Assembly: GCA_949358305.1 (NCBI GenBank)
Contig: OX442319.1
Coordinates: 7,440,001-7,504,000 of the forward strand
DNA from: Strigamia acuminata
Lineage: Eukaryota; Arthropoda; Chilopoda; Geophilomorpha; Linotaeniidae
Length of the DNA stretch: 64,000 nt
Direction of reading: 5' to 3'
Numbering within the stretch: position 1 is the first letter of the stretch; every line of letters begins with the position of its first letter. Below are positions 34,846 through 48,569 of the stretch, in pieces. The notes beneath the pieces were generated by a model. That model was not told the origin of the DNA, did not search any database, and saw nothing but the letters and a program-made list of their open reading frames with translations. The position numbers and the translations under genes are program-made.

Positions 34846-37800
34846 TTGGCCGTGCGACCCGTGACTCGGAGTGTGGTTTTTGGGGACGAGGGCCGTCCTC
34901 CGGCCGCGCCGCGACGCGCCGCGGGTCGGACAAGAAACGACCCGGTCGGAAACCGAACCTCAGTGTCCAATCGGGCAGAAATTGTGCGGAAGTTTAACCA
35001 AAAATGGCCAAAAGTCGGTGCAAGTTTTGCACGCAACAAACGTCCGATGTGACAGTGCCCATGCGGGTTGGACGTGCATGTGGGCGCGTGTGGGCGCTCG
35101 ATTTACCGGCCCGTTGGACGAGTTAAACCAAAATTTCCCAATATCTTGCATAAATTTAAAGAAGATTTGACAGATTTCCAGATTTTAAGCGATGTTTTAC
35201 ATAAGTCCGTCCCATTGCTGAAATTCCGTGAAAATTTGTCAAAAATTGACAAAAGTCTGTGCAAATTTTGTCAGAAATAGGAAACAAAAAATTTAAAATT
35301 CGTCCAACGCGCCAGTAAATCGAGCGCGCCCATGCGTGGACAGTGCGCCGGCGGGAGCCCCGGCCGTCCTCTCTCTCTCTCTCTCTCGGCCGCCAAGGCT
35401 CGCCCCTCCGCCCGTCGGCGGGAGCCCCGACCGTCCCCCCTCTCTCTTTCGGCCGCCAAAGGATCGCCCCTCCGCTCGTCACAGATTTTTGTCAATATTT
35501 GATGAATTTCAACAGATTTTCAGCAATATTTTACAGGACATTTCTGCTCTTTTGGATACATTTTCAAAGGTTTTATTGCTAAAATTCTGGGGAAATTTAT
35601 CAAAAATTGACAAAAAATCGATGCAAGTTTTGTCAGAAACTGATAAAATCTTCTTAAACTCGTCCAACGCGCCGGCGAGTGCACATGCGGGGACAGTGGG
35701 CACGTCCAGCCCGCGTGCACACTGTCAGATCGGGCGGTTTCGGGCACAGTTTGATCCGGGCAAATATCTAGCAAAACTTGCACCGATTTTTTGTCAATTT
35801 TAGACAAATTTCAGCAATATTTTACGAGACATTTCTGCTCGATTGGACACATTTCCAGGGGTTTTTTGTAAAACATTGATAAAATTCCGTGGAAATTTAT
35901 CAAATATTGGCAAAATTCGGTGCTAATTTTGTCAAAAATTAGGAAAAAAAAATTTTCAAAACTTGTCCAACGTGCCGGTAAATCGAGCGCCCACATGCCT
36001 AGATAGTGCACGCCCAACCCGCCAAGGCTCGCCCCTCCGCCCGTTGGCGGGAGCCCCGGCCGTCCCCTCTCTCTCTCTTTCTCTCTCTCTCTCGGGCGCC
36101 CGGAGCTCGCCCCTCCGCCCGTCACCGACTTTTGACACAATTTTTGATGAAATTCAACGGAATTTTAGCAACGTTTTACAAAAAACCTGTGGAAATGTGT
36201 CCAACCGGGCAGAAATGTGTCGTAAAATGTTGCCGAAATTCTGTGAAAATTTGTCACAAATTGCCAAAAGTCGGTGCAAATTTTGTCAGAAATAGGAAAC
36301 AAAAAATTTAAAATTCGTCCAACGCGCCAGTAAATCGAGCGCGCCCATGCGTGGACAGTGCGCCGGCGGGAGCCCCGGCCGTCCTCTCTCTCTCTCTCTC
36401 TCGGCCGCCAAGGCTCGCCCCTCCGCCCGTCGGCGGGAGCCCCGACCGTCCCCCCTCTCTCTTTCGGCCGCCAAAGGATCGCCCCTCCGCTCGTCACAGA
36501 TTTTTGTCAATATTTGATGAATTTCAACAGATTTTCAGCAATATTTTACAGGACATTTCTGCTCTTTTGGATACATTTTCAAAGGTTTTATTGCTAAAAT
36601 TCTGGGGAAATTTATCAAAAATTGACAAAAAATCGATGCAAGTTTTGTCAGAAATTGATAAAATCTTCTTAAACTCGTCCAACGCGCCGGCGAGTGCACA
36701 TGCGGGGACAGTGGGCACGTCCAGCCCGCGTGCACACTGTCAGATCGGGCGGTTTCGGGCACAGTTTGATCCGGGCAAATATCTAGCAAAACTTGCACCG
36801 ATTTTTTGTCAATTTTAGACAAATTTCAGCGATATTTTACGAGACATTTCTGCTCGATTGGACACATTTCCAGGGGTTTTTTGTAAAACATTGATAAAAT
36901 TCCGTGGAAATTTATCAAATATTGGCAAAATTCGGTGCTAATTTTGTCAAAAATTAGGAAAAAAAAATTTTCAAAACTTGTCCAACGTGCCGGTAAATCG
37001 AGCGCCCACATGCCTAGATAGTGCACGCCCAACCCGCCAAGGCTCGCCCCTCCGCCCGTTGGCGGGAGCCCCGGCCGTCCCCTCTCTCTCTCTTTCTCTC
37101 TCTCTCTCGGGCGCCCGGAGCTCGCCCCTCCGCCCGTCACCGACTTTTGACACAATTTTTGATGAAATTCAACAGAATTTTAGCAACGTTTTACAAAAAA
37201 CCTGTGGAAATGTGTCCAACCGGGCAGAAATGTGTCGTAAAATGTTGCCGAAATTCTGTGAAAATTTGTCACAAATTGCCAAAAGTCGGTGCAAGTATTG
37301 CTAGATTTGGGCGCATCAAACTGTGCCGAGATCTGACAGTGTCCACGCGGTTTTGAAGCGCCCACTGTCGACGCACGTGGGCGCTCAATTTACCGGCGCG
37401 TTGGACGAGTTTTGAAAAAAGTTTTTTCCTAATTTCTGACAAAACTTGCACCGAATTTTGTCAATATGTGATAAATTTCCATGGATTTTAAGCAATGTTT
37501 TACAGAAGTCCGTCCCATCGGGCAGAAACGTCTCGTAAAATGTCGCTGAAATTCCGTGAAAATCTGTCAAAAATTGACAAAAGTTGGTGACCGACCCGCG
37601 GCGCGTCACGGCGCGGTCGGAGGACGGCCCTCGTCCCCAAAAACCACACTCCGGGTCACGTGGTCTCGCACTCGACTTTTTCAGTTTTCCCGTTTTCGGC
37701 CCGTTACGGCCAAGGACCGTAACGGGTCGAAAACGGGCCGCAACGGGTCGAAAACGGCCGCAACGGGTCGAAAACGGCCCGCACGGGCCGTTAACGGGCC

Positions 37801-38550
37801 GCCGACGGTCCCGTCACAATCCCGTAACGGCTCGCACGGGCCGTTAACGGGCCGCCGACGGTCCCGTCACGATCCCGTAACGGCTCGCACGGGCCGTTAA
37901 CGGGCCGCCGACGGTTCCGTAACTATCCCGTAACGGCCCGCACGGGCCGTTAACGGGCCGCCGACGGTCCCGTCACGACCCCGTAACGGCCCGTACGACC
38001 TCATGCGGGCCGTTAACGGGCCGTTAACGGGCCGTTAACGGGCCGTTAACGGCCCGTTAACGGCGTAAAACCAAAAACAGGATTCGAGATTAATGTCTAT
38101 GAATGTTGTACGCGTTTTCATGTACGTGTTGTCGGTTGTTGATTTTTTCGATTTACACCGTCACGGCCCGTTAACGGCCCGTTAACGGCCCGTTAACGGC
38201 CCGTCAACGGCCCGCATGGGGTCGCACGGGCCGTTAACGGGCCGCCGACGGTCCCGTCACGATCCCGTAACGGCCCGCACGGGCCGTTAACGGGCCGCCG
38301 ACGGTCCCGTCACGATTCCGTAACGGCTCGCACGGGCCGTTAACGGGCCGCCGACGGTCCCGTCACGATCCCGTAACGGCTCGCACGGGCCGTTAACGGG
38401 CCGCCGACGGTCCCGTCACGGTCCCGTAACGGCCTTCGTTCCCGGACTTCGGCTCGCCGACGGCCCGTGCGACCTCATGCGGGCCGCTAACGGGCCGTCA
38501 ACGGGCCGTTAACGGCCCGTTTTCGACCCGCTACGGCCCGTCACGGCCTG
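34846..38550 (-). repeat. HOR R5, two trimers
   Basis: The unit is 3,705 bp (3,714 minus 20 plus 11). The first trimer is of the C-at-18783 class. It has three 20-bp units and an AT island at 38062-38159 preceded by an additional 11-bp unit. Confidence 0.95.
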
Positions 38551-41500
38551 TTGGCCGTGCGACCCGTGACTCGGAGTGTGGTTTTTGGGGACGAGGGCCG
38601 TCCTCCGGCCGCGCCGCGACGCGCCGCGGGTCGGACAAGAAACGACCCGGTCGGAAACCGAACCTCAGTGTCCAATCGGGCAGAAATTGTGCGGAAGTTT
38701 AACCAAAAATGGCCAAAAGTCGGTGCAAGTTTTGCACGCAACAAACGTCCGATGTGACAGTGCCCATGCGGGTTGGACGTGCATGTGGGCGCGTGTGGGC
38801 GCTCGATTTACCGGCCCGTTGGACGAGTTAAACCAAAATTTCCCAATATCTTGCATAAATTTAAAGAAGATTTGACAGATTTCCAGATTTTAAGCGATGT
38901 TTTACATAAGTCCGTCCCATTGCTGAAATTCCGTGAAAATTTGTCAAAAATTGACAAAAGTCTGTGCAAATTTTGTCAGAAATAGGAAACAAAAAATTTA
39001 AAATTCGTCCAACGCGCCAGTAAATCGAGCGCGCCCATGCGTGGACAGTGCGCCGGCGGGAGCCCCGGCCGTCCTCTCTCTCTCTCTCTCTCGGCCGCCA
39101 AGGCTCGCCCCTCCGCCCGTCGGCGGGAGCCCCGACCGTCCCCCCTCTCTCTTTCGGCCGCCAAAGGATCGCCCCTCCGCTCGTCACAGATTTTTGTCAA
39201 TATTTGATGAATTTCAACAGATTTTCAGCAATATTTTACAGGACATTTCTGCTCTTTTGGATACATTTTCAAAGGTTTTATTGCTAAAATTCTGGGGAAA
39301 TTTATCAAAAATTGACAAAAAATCGATGCAAGTTTTGTCAGAAACTGATAAAATCTTCTTAAACTCGTCCAACGCGCCGGCGAGTGCACATGCGGGGACA
39401 GTGGGCACGTCCAGCCCGCGTGCACACTGTCAGATCGGGCGGTTTCGGGCACAGTTTGATCCGGGCAAATATCTAGCAAAACTTGCACCGATTTTTTGTC
39501 AATTTTAGACAAATTTCAGCAATATTTTACGAGACATTTCTGCTCGATTGGACACATTTCCAGGGGTTTTTTGTAAAACATTGATAAAATTCCGTGGAAA
39601 TTTATCAAATATTGGCAAAATTCGGTGCTAATTTTGTCAAAAATTAGGAAAAAAAAATTTTCAAAACTTGTCCAACGTGCCGGTAAATCGAGCGCCCACA
39701 TGCCTAGATAGTGCACGCCCAACCCGCCAAGGCTCGCCCCTCCGCCCGTTGGCGGGAGCCCCGGCCGTCCCCTCTCTCTCTCTTTCTCTCTCTCTCTCGG
39801 GCGCCCGGAGCTCGCCCCTCCGCCCGTCACCGACTTTTGACACAATTTTTGATGAAATTCAACGGAATTTTAGCAACGTTTTACAAAAAACCTGTGGAAA
39901 TGTGTCCAACCGGGCAGAAATGTGTCGTAAAATGTTGCCGAAATTCTGTGAAAATTTGTCACAAATTGCCAAAAGTCGGTGCAAATTTTGTCAGAAATAG
40001 GAAACAAAAAATTTAAAATTCGTCCAACGCGCCAGTAAATCGAGCGCGCCCATGCGTGGACAGTGCGCCGGCGGGAGCCCCGGCCGTCCTCTCTCTCTCT
40101 CTCTCTCGGCCGCCAAGGCTCGCCCCTCCGCCCGTCGGCGGGAGCCCCGACCGTCCCCCCTCTCTCTTTCGGCCGCCAAAGGATCGCCCCTCCGCTCGTC
40201 ACAGATTTTTGTCAATATTTGATGAATTTCAACAGATTTTCAGCAATATTTTACAGGACATTTCTGCTCTTTTGGATACATTTTCAAAGGTTTTATTGCT
40301 AAAATTCTGGGGAAATTTATCAAATATTGACAAAAAATCGATGCAAGTTTTGTCAGAAATTGATAAAATCTTCTTAAACTCGTCCAACGCGCCGGCGAGT
40401 GCACATGCGGGGACAGTGGGCACGTCCAGCCCGCGTGCACACTGTCAGATCGGGCGGTTTCGGGCACAGTTTGATCCGGGCAAATATCTAGCAAAACTTG
40501 CACCGATTTTTTGTCAATTTTAGACAAATTTCAGCGATATTTTACGAGACATTTCTGCTCGATTGGACACATTTCCAGGGGTTTTTTGTAAAACATTGAT
40601 AAAATTCCGTGGAAATTTATCAAATATTGGCAAAATTCGGTGCTAATTTTGTCAAAAATTAGGAAAAAAAAATTTTCAAAACTTGTCCAACGTGCCGGTA
40701 AATCGAGCGCCCACATGCCTAGATAGTGCACGCCCAACCCGCCAAGGCTCGCCCCTCCGCCCGTTGGCGGGAGCCCCGGCCGTCCCCTCTCTCTCTCTTT
40801 CTCTCTCTCTCTCGGGCGCCCGGAGCTCGCCCCTCCGCCCGTCACCGACTTTTGACACAATTTTTGATGAAATTCAACGGAATTTTAGCAACGTTTTACA
40901 AAAAACCTGTGGAAATGTGTCCAACCGGGCAGAAATGTGTCGTAAAATGTTGCCGAAATTCTGTGAAAATTTGTCACAAATTGCCAAAAGTCGGTGCAAG
41001 TATTGCTAGATTTGGGCGCATCAAACTGTGCCGAGATCTGACAGTGTCCACGCGGTTTTGAAGCGCCCACTGTCGACGCACGTGGGCGCTCAATTTACCG
41101 GCGCGTTGGACGAGTTTTGAAAAAAGTTTTTTCCTAATTTCTGACAAAACTTGCACCGAATTTTGTCAATATGTGATAAATTTCCATGGATTTTAAGCAA
41201 TGTTTTACAGAAGTCCGTCCCATCGGGCAGAAACGTCTCGTAAAATGTCGCTGAAATTCCGTGAAAATCTGTCAAAAATTGACAAAAGTTGGTGACCGAC
41301 CCGCGGCGCGTCACGGCGCGGTCGGAGGACGGCCCTCGTCCCCAAAAACCACACTCCGGGTCACGTGGTCTCGCACTCGACTTTTTCAGTTTTCCCGTTT
41401 TCGGCCCGTTACGGCCAAGGACCGTAACGGGTCGAAAACGGGCCGCAACGGGTCGAAAACGGCCGCAACGGGTCGAAAACGGCCCGCACGGGCCGTTAAC

Positions 41501-42138
41501 GGGCCGCCGACGGTCCCGTCACAATCCCGTAACGGCTCGCACGGGCCGTTAACGGGCCGCCGACGGTCCCGTCACGATCCCGTAACGGCTCGCACGGGCC
41601 GTTAACGGGCCGCCGACGGTTCCGTAACTATCCCGTAACGGCCCGCACGGGCCGTTAACGGGCCGCCGACGGTCCCGTCACGACCCCGTAACGGCCCGTA
41701 CGACCTCATGCGGGCCGTTAACGGCCCGTTAACGGCGTAAAACCAAAAACAGGATTCGAGATTAATGTCTATGAATGTTGTACGCGTTTTCATGTACGTG
41801 TTGTCGGTTGTTGATTTTTTCGATTTACACCGTCACGGCCCGTTAACGGCCCGTTAACGGCCCGTTAACGGCCCGTCAACGGCCCGCATGGGGTCGTACG
41901 GGCCGTTAACGGGCCGCCGACGGTCCCGTCACGATCCCGTAACGGCCCGCACGGGCCGTTAACGGGCCGCCGACGGTCCCGTCACGGTCCCGTAACGGCC
42001 TTCGTTCCCGGACTTCGGCTCGCCGACGGCCCGTGCGACCTCATGCGGGCCGCTAACGGGCCGTCAACGGGCCGTTAACGGGCCGTCAACGGGCCGTTAA
42101 CGGCCCGTTTTCGACCCGCTACGGCCCGTCACGGCCTG
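38551..42138 (-). repeat. HOR R6, two trimers, shortened core
   Basis: The unit is 3,588 bp: 3,714 minus two 53-bp units, one 20-bp unit and two 11-bp units before the island, plus two 11-bp units after it (near 42060-42105). The AT island is at 41734-41831. The shortened 53-bp array and the sequence around the island match L1 in mirror image, so L1 and R6 descend from the same variant. Confidence 0.95.
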
Positions 42139-44875
42139 TTGGCCGTGCGACCCGAAAACGGGAAAACTGAAAGAGTCGAGTGCGAGACCACGTGACTCGG
42201 AGTGTGGTTTTTGGGGACGAGGGCCGTCCTCCGGCCGCGCCGCGACGCGCCGCGGGTCGGACAAGAAACGACCCGGTCGGAAACCGAACCTCAGTGTCCA
42301 ATCGGGCAGAAATTGTGCGGAAGTTTAACCAAAAATGGCCAAAAGTCGGTGCAAGTTTTGCACGCAACAAACGTCCGATGTGACAGTGCCCATGCGGGTT
42401 GGACGTGCATGTGGGCGCGTGTGGGCGCTCGATTTACCGGCCCGTTGGACGAGTTAAACCAAAATTTCCCAATATCTTGCATAAATTTAAAGAAGATTTG
42501 ACAGATTTCCAGATTTTAAGCGATGTTTTACATAAGTCCGTCCCATTGCTGAAATTCCGTGAAAATTTGTCAAAAATTGACAAAAGTCTGTGCAAATTTT
42601 GTCAGAAATAGGAAACAAAAAATTTAAAATTCGTCCAACGCGCCAGTAAATCGAGCGCGCCCATGCGTGGACAGTGCGCCGGCGGGAGCCCCGGCCGTCC
42701 TCTCTCTCTCTCTCTCTCGGCCGCCAAGGCTCGCCCCTCCGCCCGTCGGCGGGAGCCCCGACCGTCCCCCCTCTCTCTTTCGGCCGCCAAAGGATCGCCC
42801 CTCCGCTCGTCACAGATTTTTGTCAATATTTGATGAATTTCAACAGATTTTCAGCAATATTTTACAGGACATTTCTGCTCTTTTGGATACATTTTCAAAG
42901 GTTTTATTGCTAAAATTCTGGGGAAATTTATCAAAAATTGACAAAAAATCGATGCAAGTTTTGTCAGAAACTGATAAAATCTTCTTAAACTCGTCCAACG
43001 CGCCGGCGAGTGCACATGCGGGGACAGTGGGCACGTCCAGCCCGCGTGCACACTGTCAGATCGGGCGGTTTCGGGCACAGTTTGATCCGGGCAAATATCT
43101 AGCAAAACTTGCACCGATTTTTTGTCAATTTTAGACAAATTTCAGCAATATTTTACGAGACATTTCTGCTCGATTGGACACATTTCCAGGGGTTTTTTGT
43201 AAAACATTGATAAAATTCCGTGGAAATTTATCAAATATTGGCAAAATTCGGTGCTAATTTTGTCAAAAATTAGGAAAAAAAAATTTTCAAAACTTGTCCA
43301 ACGTGCCGGTAAATCGAGCGCCCACATGCCTAGATAGTGCACGCCCAACCCGCCAAGGCTCGCCCCTCCGCCCGTTGGCGGGAGCCCCGGCCGTCCCCTC
43401 TCTCTCTCTTTCTCTCTCTCTCTCGGGCGCCCGGAGCTCGCCCCTCCGCCCGTCACCGACTTTTGACACAATTTTTGATGAAATTCAACGGAATTTTAGC
43501 AACGTTTTACAAAAAACCTGTGGAAATGTGTCCAACCGGGCAGAAATGTGTCGTAAAATGTTGCCGAAATTCTGTGAAAATTTGTCACAAATTGCCAAAA
43601 GTCGGTGCAAGTATTGCTAGATTTGGGCGCATCAAACTGTGCCGAGATCTGACAGTGTCCACGCGGTTTTGAAGCGCCCACTGTCGACGCACGTGGGCGC
43701 TCAATTTACCGGCGCGTTGGACGAGTTTTGAAAAAAGTTTTTTCCTAATTTCTGACAAAACTTGCACCGAATTTTGTCAATATGTGATAAATTTCCATGG
43801 ATTTTAAGCAATGTTTTACAGAAGTCCGTCCCATCGGGCAGAAACGTCTCGTAAAATGTCGCTGAAATTCCGTGAAAATCTGTCAAAAATTGACAAAAGT
43901 TGGTGACCGACCCGCGGCGCGTCACGGCGCGGTCGGAGGACGGCCCTCGTCCCCAAAAACCACACTCCGGGTCACGTGGTCTCGCACTCGACTTTTTCAG
44001 TTTTCCCGTTTTCGGCCCGTTACGGCCAAGGACCGTAACGGGTCGAAAACGGGCCGCAACGGGTCGAAAACGGCCGCAACAGGTCGAAAACGGCCGCAAC
44101 GGGTCGAAAACGGCCCGCACGGGCCGTTAACGGGCCGCCGACGGTCCCGTCACAATCCCGTAACGGCTCGCACGGGCCGTTAACGGGCCGCCGACGGTCC
44201 CGTCACGATCCCGTAACGGCTCGCACGGGCCGTTAACGGGCCGCCGACGGTTCCGTAACTATCCCGTAACGGCCCGCACGGGCCGTTAACGGGCCGCCGA
44301 CGGTCCCGTCACGACCCCGTAACGGCCCGTACGACCTCATGCGGGCCGTTAACGGGCCGTTAACGGGCCGTTAACGGCCCGTTAACGGCGTAAAACCAAA
44401 AACAGGATTCGAGATTAATGTCTATGAATGTTGTACGCGTTTTCATGTACGTGTTGTCGGTTGTTGATTTTTTCGATTTACACCGTCACGGCCCGTTAAC
44501 GGCCCGTTAACGGCCCGTTAACGGCCCGTCAACGGCCCGCATGGGGTCGCACGGGCCGTTAACGGGCCGCCGACGGTCCCGTCACGATCCCGTAACGGCC
44601 CGCACGGGCCGTTAACGGGCCGCCGACGGTCCCGTCACGATTCCGTAACGGCTCGCACGGGCCGTTAACGGGCCGCCGACGGTCCCGTCACGATCCCGTA
44701 ACGGCTCGCACGGGCCGTTAACGGGCCGCCGACGGTCCCGTCACGGTCCCGTAACGGCCTTCGTTCCCGGACTTCGGCTCGCCGACGGCCCGTGCGACCT
44801 CATGCGGGCCGCTAACGGGCCGTCAACGGGCCGTTAACGGCCCGTTTTCGACCCGCTACGGCCCGTCACGGCCTG
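42139..44875 (-). repeat. HOR R7, one trimer, retains 38-bp segment
   Basis: The unit is 2,737 bp, the base 2,699 plus 38 bp. The extra 38 bp at 42154-42191 (GAAAACGGGAAAACTGAAAG onward) are otherwise kept only at 10854-10891 and, in related form, in the solo element at 7206-8290. All other cores have lost them. A private G-to-A change lies near 44081 in a 20-bp unit. The AT island is at 44387-44484. Confidence 0.95.
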
Positions 44876-47800
44876 TTGGCCGTGCGACCCGTGACTCGGA
44901 GTGTGGTTTTTGGGGACGAGGGCCGTCCTCCGGCCGCGCCGCGACGCGCCGCGGGTCGGACAAGAAACGACCCGGTCGGAAACCGAACCTCAGTGTCCAA
45001 TCGGGCAGAAATTGTGCGGAAGTTTAACCAAAAATGGCCAAAAGTCGGTGCAAGTTTTGCACGCAACAAACGTCCGATGTGACAGTGCCCATGCGGGTTG
45101 GACGTGCATGTGGGCGCGTGTGGGCGCTCGATTTACCGGCCCGTTGGACGAGTTAAACCAAAATTTCCCAATATCTTGCATAAATTTAAAGAAGATTTGA
45201 CAGATTTCCAGATTTTAAGCGATGTTTTACATAAGTCCGTCCCATTGCTGAAATTCCGTGAAAATTTGTCAAAAATTGACAAAAGTCTGTGCAAATTTTG
45301 TCAGAAATAGGAAACAAAAAATTTAAAATTCGTCCAACGCGCCAGTAAATCGAGCGCGCCCATGCGTGGACAGTGCGCCGGCGGGAGCCCCGGCCGTCCT
45401 CTCTCTCTCTCTCTCTCGGCCGCCAAGGCTCGCCCCTCCGCCCGTCGGCGGGAGCCCCGACCGTCCCCCCTCTCTCTTTCGGCCGCCAAAGGATCGCCCC
45501 TCCGCTCGTCACAGATTTTTGTCAATATTTGATGAATTTCAACAGATTTTCAGCAATATTTTACAGGACATTTCTGCTCTTTTGGATACATTTTCAAAGG
45601 TTTTATTGCTAAAATTCTGGGGAAATTTATCAAAAATTGACAAAAAATCGATGCAAGTTTTGTCAGAAACTGATAAAATCTTCTTAAACTCGTCCAACGC
45701 GCCGGCGAGTGCACATGCGGGGACAGTGGGCACGTCCAGCCCGCGTGCACACTGTCAGATCGGGCGGTTTCGGGCACAGTTTGATCCGGGCAAATATCTA
45801 GCAAAACTTGCACCGATTTTTTGTCAATTTTAGACAAATTTCAGCAATATTTTACGAGACATTTCTGCTCGATTGGACACATTTCCAGGGGTTTTTTGTA
45901 AAACATTGATAAAATTCCGTGGAAATTTATCAAATATTGGCAAAATTCGGTGCTAATTTTGTCAAAAATTAGGAAAAAAAAATTTTCAAAACTTGTCCAA
46001 CGTGCCGGTAAATCGAGCGCCCACATGCCTAGATAGTGCACGCCCAACCCGCCAAGGCTCGCCCCTCCGCCCGTTGGCGGGAGCCCCGGCCGTCCCCTCT
46101 CTCTCTCTTTCTCTCTCTCTCTCGGGCGCCCGGAGCTCGCCCCTCCGCCCGTCACCGACTTTTGACACAATTTTTGATGAAATTCAACGGAATTTTAGCA
46201 ACGTTTTACAAAAAACCTGTGGAAATGTGTCCAACCGGGCAGAAATGTGTCGTAAAATGTTGCCGAAATTCTGTGAAAATTTGTCACAAATTGCCAAAAG
46301 TCGGTGCAAATTTTGTCAGAAATAGGAAACAAAAAATTTAAAATTCGTCCAACGCGCCAGTAAATCGAGCGCGCCCATGCGTGGACAGTGCGCCGGCGGG
46401 AGCCCCGGCCGTCCTCTCTCTCTCTCTCTCTCGGCCGCCAAGGCTCGCCCCTCCGCCCGTCGGCGGGAGCCCCGACCGTCCCCCCTCTCTCTTTCGGCCG
46501 CCAAAGGATCGCCCCTCCGCTCGTCACAGATTTTTGTCAATATTTGATGAATTTCAACAGATTTTCAGCAATATTTTACAGGACATTTCTGCTCTTTTGG
46601 ATACATTTTCAAAGGTTTTATTGCTAAAATTCTGGGGAAATTTATCAAAAATTGACAAAAAATCGATGCAAGTTTTGTCAGAAATTGATAAAATCTTCTT
46701 AAACTCGTCCAACGCGCCGGCGAGTGCACATGCGGGGACAGTGGGCACGTCCAGCCCGCGTGCACACTGTCAGATCGGGCGGTTTCGGGCACAGTTTGAT
46801 CCGGGCAAATATCTAGCAAAACTTGCACCGATTTTTTGTCAATTTTAGACAAATTTCAGCGATATTTTACGAGACATTTCTGCTCGATTGGACACATTTC
46901 CAGGGGTTTTTTGTAAAACATTGATAAAATTCCGTGGAAATTTATCAAATATTGGCAAAATTCGGTGCTAATTTTGTCAAAAATTAGGAAAAAAAAATTT
47001 TCAAAACTTGTCCAACGTGCCGGTAAATCGAGCGCCCACATGCCTAGATAGTGCACGCCCAACCCGCCAAGGCTCGCCCCTCCGCCCGTTGGCGGGAGCC
47101 CCGGCCGTCCCCTCTCTCTCTCTTTCTCTCTCTCTCTCGGGCGCCCGGAGCTCGCCCCTCCGCCCGTCACCGACTTTTGACACAATTTTTGATGAAATTC
47201 AACGGAATTTTAGCAACGTTTTACAAAAAACCTGTGGAAATGTGTCCAACCGGGCAGAAATGTGTCGTAAAATGTTGCCGAAATTCTGTGAAAATTTGTC
47301 ACAAATTGCCAAAAGTCGGTGCAAGTATTGCTAGATTTGGGCGCATCAAACTGTGCCGAGATCTGACAGTGTCCACGCGGTTTTGAAGCGCCCACTGTCG
47401 ACGCACGTGGGCGCTCAATTTACCGGCGCGTTGGACGAGTTTTGAAAAAAGTTTTTTCCTAATTTCTGACAAAACTTGCACCGAATTTTGTCAATATGTG
47501 ATAAATTTCCATGGATTTTAAGCAATGTTTTACAGAAGTCCGTCCCATCGGGCAGAAACGTCTCGTAAAATGTCGCTGAAATTCCGTGAAAATCTGTCAA
47601 AAATTGACAAAAGTTGGTGACCGACCCGCGGCGCGTCACGGCGCGGTCGGAGGACGGCCCTCGTCCCCAAAAACCACACTCCGGGTCACGTGGTCTCGCA
47701 CTCGACTTTTTCAGTTTTCCCGTTTTCGGCCCGTTACGGCCAAGGACCGTAACGGGTCGAAAACGGGCCGCAACGGGTCGAAAACGGCCGCAACGGGTCG

Positions 47801-48569
47801 AAAACGGCCCGCACGGGCCGTTAACGGGCCGCCGACGGTCCCGTCACAATCCCGTAACGGCTCGCACGGGCCGTTAACGGGCCGCCGACGGTCCCGTCAC
47901 GATCCCGTAACGGCTCGCACGGGCCGTTAACGGGCCGCCGACGGTTCCGTAACTATCCCGTAACGGCCCGCACGGGCCGTTAACGGGCCGCCGACGGTCC
48001 CGTCACGACCCCGTAACGGCCCGTACGACCTCATGCGGGCCGTTAACGGGCCGTTAACGGGCCGTTAACGGCCCGTTAACGGCGTAAAACCAAAAACAGG
48101 ATTCGAGATTAATGTCTATGAATGTTGTACGCGTTTTCATGTACGTGTTGTCGGTTGTTGATTTTTTCGATTTACACCGTCACGGCCCGTTAACGGCCCG
48201 TTAACGGCCCGTTAACGGCCCGTCAACGGCCCGCATGGGGTCGCACGGGCCGTTAACGGGCCGCCGACGGTCCCGTCACGATCCCGTAACGGCCCGCACG
48301 GGCCGTTAACGGGCCGCCGACGGTCCCGTCACGATTCCGTAACGGCTCGCACGGGCCGTTAACGGGCCGCCGACGGTCCCGTCACGATCCCGTAACGGCT
48401 CGCACGGGCCGTTAACGGGCCGCCGACGGTCCCGTCACGGTCCCGTAACGGCCTTCGTTCCCGGACTTCGGCTCGCCGACGGCCCGTGCGACCTCATGCG
48501 GGCCGCTAACGGGCCGTCAACGGGCCGTTAACGGCCCGTTTTCGACCCGCTACGGCCCGTCACGGCCTG
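44876..48569 (-). repeat. HOR R8, two trimers
   Basis: The unit is 3,694 bp (3,714 minus one 20-bp unit). The first trimer belongs to the C-at-18783 class, the second does not. The AT island is at 48081-48178. Confidence 0.95.
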